Shown: one piece after another, positions 1 through 6,876 of the stretch
How the letters are laid out: the number at the start of each line of letters is the position of its first letter
Position numbering within the stretch: the stretch's first letter is position 1
From: an uncultured Tissierellia bacterium
GTDB lineage: Bacteria; Bacillota; Clostridia; Tissierellales; Peptoniphilaceae
Direction of reading: 5' to 3'
Assembly: GCA_947278105.1 (NCBI GenBank)
Contig: CAMYOR010000015.1
Location: forward strand, 1-13,960
DNA: 13,960 bases
The notes under the pieces: generated by a model
The model's database searches: none
Told to the model about the DNA's origin: nothing
What the model saw: the letters and a program-made list of their open reading frames with translations, nothing else
Program-made: the position numbers and the translations under genes

Positions 1-517
1 AGCCGAGTCCATCCATAAAGACCAGTTTGGCCTCAATATCCTCAGAGGAAAACTGTACTTTCTTGAGTAGGGCCTCAATGCGGGGAGCATTGACTTTCCA
101 GTCAGAAGAATCCTCGAGTCGATTGAGAGGGGCGAAAATATGGATGTCGGGGACATTTCCCTCTACGGTAAAGTGAATGAGGCCGGCAAAATTTCCATTT
201 TTCTCAACCTCTGCCACATACGCCTGTCCCCCGCCGATCTGATAGGGCTTCAGGTCCACTTTCCCCGTCTGTGCAAAATCATAGAGGCTGGCCCTATAAA
301 GTGGAGTAATCGTACTATCCTTCAAACTTATCCCATAAGATTGGAGGCTCCGATTTATTTTTTCCTGACCCCTGGCTTTTTCTGCGATGATTTTTTGATC
401 TTCCGCATAGATACTTCTGTTTGACTGAAGATCCATGGGTCCATTGGCCTGAGCAGAAAATAAACTCAAGACCATAACAAGAACAAGAGCGCTTACAAAA
501 TGGAATGACTTTTTCAT
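1..517 (-). CDS. Secreted protein of unknown function, N-terminal part (partial)
   Basis: This is the first about 172 codons of a protein whose 3' end lies beyond the left edge. It starts at an ATG at 517 preceded by GGAGGTGA with a 7-nt spacing, which makes the start secure. Residues 1-25 form a classic signal peptide: two lysines, then a hydrophobic core rich in Val and Leu, then a likely signal peptidase I site after SAQA, so the mature protein should be exported. The rest is a soluble mixed alpha/beta-like sequence with no cysteine, no obvious repeats and no lipobox. I do not recognise a domain in it. A long spacer containing one copy of the 150-bp repeat precedes it, and it is separated from the upstream broken LysM gene by a terminator, so it is probably transcribed alone. 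It could be any exported enzyme, inhibitor or adhesin. Confidence 0.85.
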   Translation of the reverse strand, partial: MKKSFHFVSALVLVMVLSLFSAQANGPMDLQSNRSIYAEDQKIIAEKARGQEKINRSLQSYGISLKDSTITPLYRASLYDFAQTGKVDLKPYQIGGGQAYVAEVEKNGNFAGLIHFTVEGNVPDIHIFAPLNRLEDSSDWKVNAPRIEALLKKVQFSSEDIEAKLVFMDGLG

Positions 518-596
518 GGTTTCACCTCCAATGTTTTCCTTACCGGCAATACTTGCCCCACTCTATCCGACGAAAGGAATTAAAACTTGGAAATCC

Positions 597-764
597 AAAG
601 TATTTTTATTTTTTTATTTTTTACCCTTTAATACTCATTTATAATCGTTAAAATTTCAGACTTTTATATGATTATGCTTCGCCGATGTTTGCCACTCATT
701 AAATACTCTAATAAAACAGAAGAAAATGTTACATAAAAAATAAAAAAAATCGGGCTTCTCAAAA
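597..764. repeat. Spacer repeat, copy A (direct repeat of 1181-1353)
   Basis: The core at 617-764 matches 1205-1353 with, by hand count, 17 substitutions and one inserted base, about 88% identity, and most changes are transitions. Weaker similarity continues left to about 597, where the poly-T tract and AAAGTATTTTT are shared. Read on the minus strand, the copy starts with the 3' arm and U-tract of a terminator and ends just before the upstream region of the secreted-protein gene. The stretch 518-802 otherwise contains only that gene's ribosome binding site and the terminator; I see no further gene in it and no convincing promoter hexamers. Confidence 0.85.
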
Positions 765-775
765 CGAGAGCCCGA
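741..775 (-). terminator. Rho-independent terminator after the LysM gene
   Basis: On the minus strand the arms at 769-775 (TCGGGCT) and 750-756 (AGCCCGA) pair perfectly, and the stem extends by GAG/CTC (766-768 with 758-760) past one bulged base at 757. The U-rich run on the minus strand follows at once (positions 749-741). It lies 28 bp beyond the frame-restored stop codon of the LysM gene, where a terminator would be expected. Confidence 0.85.
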
Positions 776-802
776 TCGGTTAAAGTCGAAAAGGTCAGCG
801 TC

Positions 803-1201
803 CTATCGAATCCGCAGTCTTTGTCCTGGATAAATGGTGTTGGATTGAAGTCTATTTGCCTTTTTAATTTCTCCATACCGGCTCCCTTTTCCAAAATCTC
901 CTGTTGCGTAGTACACTCAGCACTCTCCGTAATAATAGGCAAAATGAAAGGGTCCAAGGCTCTTTACTGCCCATGTGTATAAATATCCTTGCGTAACTTC
1001 TTCAACTGGTGTGTTTTTTGTAATCCTATAAAGCTGTTCTCCTTTTTCTCCTTTTCCTGCCGGTTCATATTCCATGGTCACGGCACTTTTGGGGGAAAAG
1101 AAGAACACCCCAACTCTCAACACAAAATCAGTAGAACAAAAAGCCGCTGTAATTAGGATCAAGATAATTACCCTTAGCAAAAAGTATTTTTTCTTTTTCA
1201 T
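803..1201 (-). pseudogene. Small membrane-anchored LysM protein gene interrupted by an in-frame TGA
   Basis: From an ATG at 1201 the frame runs 94 codons to a TGA at 917-919 and then continues, without any frame change, for 37 more codons to a TAG at 803. The N-terminus is Lys-rich followed by one hydrophobic segment (about residues 6-22), so the protein would be anchored in the membrane and face outwards. The stretch across the stop is a LysM peptidoglycan-binding domain: YYYGEC before it and GKGSRYGEIKKANRL and NTIYPGQRLRIR after it align with the usual GDxLWxIA...YPGQxLxIP pattern. The TGA falls at the Leu position of GDxLW. The restored protein has 131 residues plus the stop position. Only weak ribosome-binding bases (AAAGGG) precede the ATG. 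The simplest reading is a nonsense mutation; a truncated product without a complete LysM, or readthrough, are alternatives. Confidence 0.75.
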
Positions 1202-1353
1202 CCCTTTTTTACCCTTTAATGCTCATTCAAAATCGATAAAATTTCATACTTTTGTATGATCATGTTCCGCTGATATTTGCTATTCACTATATATTCTAAT
1301 AAAACAGCAGAAAATGTTACATGAAAAAATAAAAAAAATCGGGCTTCTCAAAA
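1181..1353. repeat. Spacer repeat, copy B (direct repeat of 597-764)
   Basis: This is the second copy of the 150-bp spacer repeat, immediately upstream of the broken LysM gene and overlapping its first codons. It keeps the terminator U-tract and one arm (TCGGGCTTCTC) at its right end, but the opposing arm is degenerate (GAAAGCAGGA instead of GAGAGCCCGA), so it no longer forms the terminator. It contains a perfect 5-bp hairpin with a 4-base loop at 1245-1258 (CATAC TTTT GTATG), which copy A does not conserve. Confidence 0.85.
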
Positions 1354-1549
1354 GAAAGCAGGAGTGAATTTCTTGTGGGAGGAATGAAAGTGGAAGTCTT
1401 TGGATCGGAAAGATTTTCCTTCCTAAAATAACCGAGGGCTTCGTATAAAGCAGTAGGCCACAGATGTTGCGCAGCTATCAATTAAATTGTCTGTCAGTCT
1501 CCTCCTTCACCCATCCAATCGTTCCGGTCTTTCATGGCCTGAGAATCTT

Positions 1550-1684
1550 CAGTTGGAAACTGCGATTTGGATATTTGCACTTAGGAATTTTAAGTGGAAT
1601 TATGCGACTTGGCTTTTTCCACTTACGATTTTTAAGTGGAATTATGCGACTTGGCTTTTTCCACTTAAAAATCGTAAGTGGAAA
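1550..1684. repeat. 42-bp tandem repeat, three units plus a partial fourth
   Basis: Units start at 1550, 1592, 1634 and 1676, exactly 42 bp apart. Units two and three are identical over their first 33 bases. Unit one is diverged (about 30 of 42 positions match unit two) and unit four is only the first 7-8 bases. Each unit carries AAGTGGAA at one end and TTCCACTT about 17 bases later, so every unit can fold back on itself. The last 9 bases of unit two (ACGATTTTT) are the exact reverse complement of the last 9 bases of unit three (AAAAATCGT). Confidence 0.9.
1616..1684. repeat. Perfect 26-bp inverted repeat with 17-base loop
   Basis: The arm at 1616-1641 is the exact reverse complement of the arm at 1659-1684; the loop is 1642-1658. 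Each arm is itself a smaller palindrome (CCACTT ... AAGTGG), so alternative folds are possible. Neither strand has a U-tract directly after the outer stem, so it does not look like a standard Rho-independent terminator. It would make a very stable RNA hairpin or a DNA cruciform between the end of the operon and the LysM region. Confidence 0.9.
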
Positions 1685-1752
1685 TGAAAAGCTTGCTGAA
1701 ATGATCTCCCTTATTCCTGAAGAAGGGGCTGTTGGTCCTGCCCCGGCCGGGT

Positions 1753-2445
1753 TTAAAGCTGGAAAATCGCGCCGATGGTTTTCCCGAGGACATAGAGATC
1801 ATGGAAGAGGGAAAACTTTTTTAATTCGGAAAGGTTAATGGCCATTTTCTGCGGAAGGAGGGTTTCGACATAGAAATGGTCAGGGTCCTTTTGACCCTGA
1901 ATGAGGTCGGATTCGTGAGAAAAGGCAATGGAGCACATGGACGTGGCCCCGGCGGGCATAAGAAGGGTCGCCGTCATTTCATTGGAATACTGGCGGACAA
2001 ACTTGGGGACCTCGGGCCGGGTTCCCACAAGGGACATGTCTCCAAATAAGATGTTAAGAAGCTGGGGAAATTCATCGACCCGGAAGCGGCGAAGAAAGTG
2101 GCCCGCGGAGGTGACTCGGGGATCGCCGTCAATGGTCACTGAACCCCCGATTTGATCCGCGTTCACGACCATGGTCCGAAATTTTAAAATGTAGAAATGC
2201 CGGCCAAACTGGGTGACCCGCTCCTGCCGGTAAAAGATGGGGCCTTTGGAAGTGAGCTTCACGGCAAGGGCTGCCAAAAGAAGAATGGGCGAGGCAAGAA
2301 GGGTCAAAAGAAGGGCCAGGAGAAAGTCAAAGGCTCTTTTGACTAGGAGCTGGCCGTTTTTTTTGACTAAGTCCTCGTAATAAGGGCGGATCTCCTCCTT
2401 TTGCATGGCCAGGGGAAGGTCTTCAAAACTGCCGGGGACCCTCAT
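1753..2445 (-). CDS. Initiating sugar transferase (undecaprenyl-phosphate phosphoglycosyl transferase, PglC/WcaJ family)
   Basis: This enzyme should transfer a sugar-1-phosphate from a UDP-sugar to undecaprenyl phosphate at the inner face of the membrane, the first step of building a polysaccharide repeat unit. At 230 residues it is a small, single-domain member of the family. KRAFDF at 36-41 leads into one hydrophobic segment (about 40-63) with a Ser-Pro at 52-53, as in the re-entrant helix of monotopic members. Then follow GPIFYRQER (68-76), KFRTM (88-92), DPRVTSAG (108-115), the catalytic Asp-Glu pair at 124-125 in DEFPQLLNIL, and GDMSLVGTRPE (135-145). Its ATG overlaps the stop of the preceding aminotransferase by 4 bp (ATGA), with GGGAG 7 nt upstream. 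Being last after the dehydratase and aminotransferase suggests a 4-amino-4,6-dideoxy-HexNAc donor, as for PglC; this is an inference. The N-terminus before the membrane segment is about 35 residues. Confidence 0.9.
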   Translation of the reverse strand: MRVPGSFEDLPLAMQKEEIRPYYEDLVKKNGQLLVKRAFDFLLALLLTLLASPILLLAALAVKLTSKGPIFYRQERVTQFGRHFYILKFRTMVVNADQIGGSVTIDGDPRVTSAGHFLRRFRVDEFPQLLNILFGDMSLVGTRPEVPKFVRQYSNEMTATLLMPAGATSMCSIAFSHESDLIQGQKDPDHFYVETLLPQKMAINLSELKKFSLFHDLYVLGKTIGAIFQL

Positions 2446-3665
2446 GAAAAGACTCCCATGGCCCGAAGGACCTCTTTGGCGGAAGAAACTACGTAGGAAA
2501 TATCGTCATCTGTGAGCTTTGTGTGGAGGGGAAGGGTGACTTCCCGGGTGAAATAATCGTAGGCCCGGGGATAATCCTCAATCGAATAGCCCAGGTTTTT
2601 ATAGGCGCTCATCATGGGAAGAGGCTTGTAGTGAACATTGGTGGAAACGCCTTTTTCCGCCATCTTTTGGATAAAGTCGTTTCGTTTTTCCCCGTCAAAA
2701 GAAGAAAGCCCTAAGAGGTAGAGGTGGCGGGAAGAGTCAAAGGATTCTCCCGAATGGGCCAGGGGCGTAAAACCGCATTCTTCCTTAAAAAAGCGGTCAT
2801 AGAGGCGGACAATTTCCGCTCTGCGCTTTAAGATCTCTTTATAGCGGGAGAGCTGGGAGAGGCCCAGGGCCGCCTGAATATCGGTCATATTGCATTTATA
2901 AGCCGGAAGGACAATGTCGTATTCCCAGCCGCCCAGCTGGGCCTTTGCCAGGGCATCTTTGGACTGACCATGGAGACTCAGAAGCTGGAAGGTTTTGTAG
3001 ATTTTATCGGGGTCAAAGGGAAGGCCCTTTTTCCAGGTGACTGCTCCCCCTTCCGCCGTGGTGAGATTTTTTACCGCATGGAAGGAAAAACAGGTAAAGT
3101 CCGCAGCCTGGCCGGAGATTTTCCCCTTTTGCCGGGCGCCCAGGGAATGGGCCCCGTCCGCTAAGACAAGGACCCGGCCCAGGGCTTCCTGGAAGGGATT
3201 TTTTGGATGAAAAAGGGATTTTTTCTCTTCTGCGATCCGGTAAATTTCTTGGTAGTCTTCCATGACCCCCGCCAGGTCGACCGGGAGGATGGCCCGGGTC
3301 TTTTCCGTCATCTTCTTTTCCAGGTCGGAAAGATCCATATGGGGGTCATCGGCCTTTGAATCGACAAAAACCGGCTCGGCGCCGACATGGAGGATCACCG
3401 AAGCCGAAGCAGTATAGGTGTAGGCAGGGACTAAGACCTGATCTCCGGGGCCGATGCCGAATAGGCGAAGGGCGGATTCCAGGGCGGCCGTATCGGAACT
3501 AAGGCATACGGTTCCCGCCGTCCCCATGGAAGAAGTCAGGGCCTTTTCAAATTCCTTGGTCTTCGGGCCGGTCGTAATCCACCCGGACCGTAAGACTTCA
3601 ACGACTTTTTCAATATCTTCCTCTCGGATGTCCGGGGGGGAAAATGGGATTTGTCTTTCTTTCAT
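2442..3665 (-). CDS. DegT/DnrJ/EryC1/StrS-family sugar aminotransferase (PglE-like, UDP-4-keto-6-deoxy-HexNAc)
   Basis: This is a PLP-dependent transaminase expected to put an amine on C4 of the 4-keto-6-deoxy sugar made by the enzyme of the gene just upstream, using glutamate as donor. At 407 residues it has the family's usual features: RSGWITTGP at 26-34, a cofactor-binding DGAHS at 170-174, and the Schiff-base lysine at 199 in SFHAVKNLTTAEGG. A segment of about 20 residues around 148-163 (KKSLFHPKNPFQEALG) looks like an insertion relative to compact members. The start is ATG 3665 with GGAGGAGG just upstream; it overlaps the dehydratase stop by 4 bp and its own stop overlaps the next start by 4 bp, so these three genes are translationally coupled. 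The sequence does not reveal whether the product is the gluco (QuiNAc4N) or galacto (FucNAc4N) epimer. Confidence 0.87.
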   Translation of the reverse strand: MKERQIPFSPPDIREEDIEKVVEVLRSGWITTGPKTKEFEKALTSSMGTAGTVCLSSDTAALESALRLFGIGPGDQVLVPAYTYTASASVILHVGAEPVFVDSKADDPHMDLSDLEKKMTEKTRAILPVDLAGVMEDYQEIYRIAEEKKSLFHPKNPFQEALGRVLVLADGAHSLGARQKGKISGQAADFTCFSFHAVKNLTTAEGGAVTWKKGLPFDPDKIYKTFQLLSLHGQSKDALAKAQLGGWEYDIVLPAYKCNMTDIQAALGLSQLSRYKEILKRRAEIVRLYDRFFKEECGFTPLAHSGESFDSSRHLYLLGLSSFDGEKRNDFIQKMAEKGVSTNVHYKPLPMMSAYKNLGYSIEDYPRAYDYFTREVTLPLHTKLTDDDISYVVSSAKEVLRAMGVFS

Positions 3666-5626
3666 GATTCCTCCTCCAATTCTTCCCGGTGAAGAATCTG
3701 CTGACCCTCTTTGTTCGTTACAGACCCGTATTCCTTTTTGAAGGATTTGTATTGGGTGGGAATTCCATCAATGGAAACCTGGAAGGTTGGCACCAGTTCT
3801 GAAATTGAATCCCGAATCTGATTGGTTTCTTCGTCGGCCGCTTTTTTCAGACCGGGGAGCTTTTGGTAAAATTCGTCAATGTCAAATTCAATCGGGTGGC
3901 CGATTTTAATCCGCTGGTTGGGCGTTGTCTGCAGGCCCTCCTCATTCATCAGAACCTCTTCATAGAGCTTTTCTCCGGGCCGAAGGCCGGTGAAGCTGAT
4001 GTCAATGTCCTCCCCTTCCTTAAGGCCCGAGAGGCGAATGAGGTTGCGGGCAAGGTCGAGGATTTTTACGGGCTTTCCCATTTCCAGGATAAAGATCTCC
4101 CCTCCCTTGGCATAGGCTCCCGCCTGAAGGACCAGGGAGACGGCTTCGGAGATGGTCATAAAATAGCGGACAATATCCGGGTGGGTGACCGTGACTGGCC
4201 CTCCCGCCGCAATCTGGCTGCGGAAAAGGGGGACGACGGATCCCGATGAGCCCAGGACATTTCCAAAGCGGACCGCCACATAATCAGTGTTCGAGCGTTC
4301 GTTGTAGGATTGGATGATCATCTCGCAGATCCTTTTGGTCGCCCCCATGACCGAAGTCGGATTGACCGCCTTATCGGTGGAAATGAGGACAAAACGGCTG
4401 ACGCCGAATTCATCGGCTGCCTGGACAACATTAAGGGTTCCAAAGACATTGTTCTTTACCGCCTCATTGGGAGATACTTCCATCAAAGGAACGTGCTTAT
4501 GGGCAGCAGCATGGTAGACGATGTCAGGCCTTTCCTCGGCAAAGATCGAACGGAGCCTTTCGATATTTCGGACCGAACCGATCAAAACCTTAAGGTCCAG
4601 GTTCGGATACTGGCGCTCAAGGGCCATCTGGAGGTTATAAGCATTATTTTCGTAAATATCAAAGATAATGAGTCTCTTGGGCTTAAAGCTGGCAATTTGC
4701 CGGGAAAGCTCAGAGCCAATGGTCCCACCTCCGCCCGTAACCAGGACGGTCTTTCCCTGAATGTATTCAGAAATCTCACTGGAGTTGACCTCGACCGGGT
4801 CTCGGCCGAGAAGGTCTTCAAGGTCGACATCCCGGATCTTTGAAACGTTTACTTCTCCGGAGATAATCTGGTACATTCCGGGGAGAATCTTCAGTTTGCA
4901 GTTGGTCTTTTTACACTGTTCCAAAATTTCCTGCTGGGCCTTGCGGGAGGCCGAGGGCATGGCAAGGATGATCTCCTGAACGCCCAGTTTTTCCGCCACC
5001 GGGACAATCGATTCCTGGCCCCCGTAAACCTTGACATTTTCCAGATACTTCCCCTGCTTTTCCGGATCGTCATCGATCAGGGCCACTACATTATTATCAA
5101 TCTTATCCGAGACATTCATCTCGTGGATAATGGCCCGGCCAGACTCCCCGGCTCCGATAATCATCGTGCGAATCGAATGGTCTGCCTCCTCGGATTTATT
5201 CATTTTCCTTTCCGCCATCAGATAAAAGCGGTAAAAGAAACGGACCAGGCAGAGGCCTGCGGCCAGCATAAAAAATTCAATGACAAAGTATCCCCGAGGC
5301 ATCCAAATATTGGGGAAAAAGAAGAAGGAAAGGAAGTAGTGGGCGGCCACGTAGACCATGGAAGCCAGGATGATCCGGATGAATTCAGAGACCCCAACAT
5401 AGGCCCAAATGGACGAATACAGGCGGAAGGCCCAGAAAATGATCATGGCAATCAGGGTAAAAATGGGCGCCATGGGCAAAATTCTCATGCTCAGGGCATA
5501 GGGGATCGCAGAATAGTGGAAATCAAAGCGAATCCACATGGCCCCGAGATAGGCCATATTGACTACCAGGATATCAAAAAGGATATTGGCAAGTAATTTC
5601 AGATTAGGCTGTGGGTTTTTTTTCAT
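3662..5626 (-). CDS. Membrane-bound UDP-GlcNAc 4,6-dehydratase (PglF/CapD/FlaA1-type polysaccharide biosynthesis protein)
   Basis: This enzyme should convert UDP-GlcNAc to a UDP-4-keto-6-deoxy sugar, the precursor of 4-amino-trideoxy sugars. The 654-residue protein has about four membrane helices in residues 10-138, a first Rossmann-like domain (IIGAGESGR at 156-164), and a C-terminal extended short-chain dehydrogenase domain with TGGGGTIGSE at 297-306. The catalytic STDK is at 416-419, and MGATK at 427-431 shows Met where classical members have Tyr; this replacement is typical of PglF/WbpM/FlaA1 dehydratases. LRPGEKLYEE at 548-557 is also typical. The length matches full-size membrane-bound members. 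The start ATG overlaps the preceding glycosyltransferase stop by 4 bp; the ribosome binding site is weak (AAGG), so translation probably depends on coupling. The last about 60 residues are polar and may form a flexible tail. Confidence 0.92.
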   Translation of the reverse strand: MKKNPQPNLKLLANILFDILVVNMAYLGAMWIRFDFHYSAIPYALSMRILPMAPIFTLIAMIIFWAFRLYSSIWAYVGVSEFIRIILASMVYVAAHYFLSFFFFPNIWMPRGYFVIEFFMLAAGLCLVRFFYRFYLMAERKMNKSEEADHSIRTMIIGAGESGRAIIHEMNVSDKIDNNVVALIDDDPEKQGKYLENVKVYGGQESIVPVAEKLGVQEIILAMPSASRKAQQEILEQCKKTNCKLKILPGMYQIISGEVNVSKIRDVDLEDLLGRDPVEVNSSEISEYIQGKTVLVTGGGGTIGSELSRQIASFKPKRLIIFDIYENNAYNLQMALERQYPNLDLKVLIGSVRNIERLRSIFAEERPDIVYHAAAHKHVPLMEVSPNEAVKNNVFGTLNVVQAADEFGVSRFVLISTDKAVNPTSVMGATKRICEMIIQSYNERSNTDYVAVRFGNVLGSSGSVVPLFRSQIAAGGPVTVTHPDIVRYFMTISEAVSLVLQAGAYAKGGEIFILEMGKPVKILDLARNLIRLSGLKEGEDIDISFTGLRPGEKLYEEVLMNEEGLQTTPNQRIKIGHPIEFDIDEFYQKLPGLKKAADEETNQIRDSISELVPTFQVSIDGIPTQYKSFKKEYGSVTNKEGQQILHREELEEES

Positions 5627-6876
5627 GACCGGACCTTATAAAATACTTTCTCCAGTTTTTCGGAAAGTCGGGCAAAATCATATTCCTGAACGGCCAAACG
5701 GGCGTTCTTAGATGCTTGTTTTCTTTTTTCCGAACTCCAATTTTTCATGGTTAGAAGAGTCCGGGCAATGGTTTCGGGCTTCTGATCCGGGCATTCCAGT
5801 CCGCATTCCTTTTCCCGGACAATGGAGTAGGAGGAAGGAACCGTGGAAAGGACGGGCCGGGCCGAGGCCAGGTATTCAAAAAGCTTGTTGTTCGAGGACC
5901 CATAGCGCATCAGTCCGACCGGATGATGGTGGATCAGGCAAAGGTCCGCCCGGGAAAGGATAGAGGGAATGGATTTTTTATCGACCCTCCCTTTGAAATG
6001 GACATTGAAGATCTTTTCTTCCCGAACTCTTTTTTCCAGCCGGGCTCTTTCCGGCCCTTCCCCGTAAAGCAGAATTGTGACTTCAGGGTCTTCCTCCTGG
6101 AGAACCTTGGCCGCTTCCAGGATGACATCCAGATCGTAGATGCTTCGGATAGATCCTGTGTAAACCAGCTTGAAGGTCTCGGGATCATCGAGGTCCGGAT
6201 CCTCATAGGGGAAGTTTTTAAGGTTCTCGTCAAACTCCGAAAGATCGACCCCGTTGTTGATATGGTAAATTTTATCGGGAGAAACGTCGGTCCATTTTTT
6301 GTCCCGGATGTAGTCCCGGCCGCCAGCAATAGTAAAGATGGAAGCGGCGCTTTCCCGGTGAAGCCGGTGCTCCACCCCATAAAAAAATTTCAGGATCAGC
6401 TGGAGGGGAGAAAAGCTTTTGATCTTTCCATACTCCTCCAAGGATAGGGGCCAGAGGTCCCTTTCTTCAAAAATAAAGGGGATCCTGTACTTTTTCGCAA
6501 ATCTCATGGCGGAGTAGGAAGAAGTGGGAAGGGGGGAGGAAGCATAGATGATATCGGGTCTCTCTCCCCTTTGATAAAGGTCTTCCATAGCCCTTTTTGT
6601 GTAAAAGGTGAACTGGACCATATTATAGACCCTTCTCCAGTCATTTTTTACATAGGACTTGCAGGCCACGTAGGTAAAAAGGACATCCGAGTAATAGACG
6701 TCCTTTAAAAACTTCCCGGGATCCCGAACATTGACCTGGGTGTTGTGGATCTGAGAATCCGTGAGGATCCGTACCTGGTGGCCCATTTTCTGGAGAAAAT
6801 GAGCAAAGTAATAGTGCCGGACAAGACCCCCGTAGACCGGTGGGATGGCGTAATTATTGACAATCCAGATCTTCAT
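5623..6876 (-). CDS. Glycosyltransferase, GT-B fold, family 4 (WbuB-like)
   Basis: This is probably a cytoplasmic enzyme that adds one sugar to the lipid-linked repeat unit. In its 417 residues the N-terminal domain has an acceptor-side GGLVRH at 16-21 and EERDLWPLSLEEYG at 137-150, a stretch typical of WbuB-like transferases. The C-terminal donor domain has INNGVD (206-211), YTGSIR (239-244), YGEGP (271-275) and KLFEYLASARPVLS (331-344), with Glu334 in the usual EX7E region. The start ATG at 6876 follows AGAAGGGG by 3 nt and overlaps the end of the upstream aminotransferase gene by 23 bp. Its stop overlaps the dehydratase start by 4 bp. The donor cannot be read from sequence; the neighbouring routes make the diacetamido-uronic acid or an N-acetylhexosamine plausible. 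Confidence 0.88.
   Translation of the reverse strand: MKIWIVNNYAIPPVYGGLVRHYYFAHFLQKMGHQVRILTDSQIHNTQVNVRDPGKFLKDVYYSDVLFTYVACKSYVKNDWRRVYNMVQFTFYTKRAMEDLYQRGERPDIIYASSPLPTSSYSAMRFAKKYRIPFIFEERDLWPLSLEEYGKIKSFSPLQLILKFFYGVEHRLHRESAASIFTIAGGRDYIRDKKWTDVSPDKIYHINNGVDLSEFDENLKNFPYEDPDLDDPETFKLVYTGSIRSIYDLDVILEAAKVLQEEDPEVTILLYGEGPERARLEKRVREEKIFNVHFKGRVDKKSIPSILSRADLCLIHHHPVGLMRYGSSNNKLFEYLASARPVLSTVPSSYSIVREKECGLECPDQKPETIARTLLTMKNWSSEKRKQASKNARLAVQEYDFARLSEKLEKVFYKVRS

Larger units (their letters stand above)
1354..1752. other. Non-coding spacer between the broken LysM gene and the polysaccharide operon
   Basis: I find no credible gene here on either strand. A plus-strand reading frame through 1464-1838 has no ribosome binding site, its periodic sequence is only the 42-bp DNA repeat translated, and it runs into the end of the sugar-transferase gene on the other strand. 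The minus strand has an open stretch of about 50 codons near 1310-1480 without a start site I can support. The notable content is the tandem and inverted repeat at 1550-1684. No clear terminator with a U-tract follows the last operon gene (stop at 1753), although a GC-rich palindrome CCCGGCCGGG lies about 10 bp after its stop. Confidence 0.6.

Noticed and set aside
140..424. Plus-strand open frame of 94 codons
   Set aside because: It lies inside the secreted-protein gene on the other strand, has no ribosome binding site and no family features.
917..919. TGA as a selenocysteine codon
   Set aside because: No plausible stem-loop lies at the usual distance downstream, and LysM domains have no known need for selenocysteine at this position; a nonsense mutation is simpler.
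664..957. Minus-strand open frame of 97 codons overlapping the LysM gene end
   Set aside because: It is another frame of the LysM 3' part, the terminator and the spacer repeat; it reads through the terminator and lacks a ribosome binding site. The LysM similarity is in the frame starting at 1201.
1550..1684. Possible CRISPR array
   Set aside because: The units follow each other directly without variable spacers, the period of 42 bp includes the whole sequence, and no cas gene is present.
1464..1838. Plus-strand frame encoding a 14-residue periodic peptide
   Set aside because: The periodicity comes from the 42-bp DNA repeat (42 is divisible by 3), no ribosome binding site precedes it, and it overlaps the end of the sugar-transferase gene in antisense.
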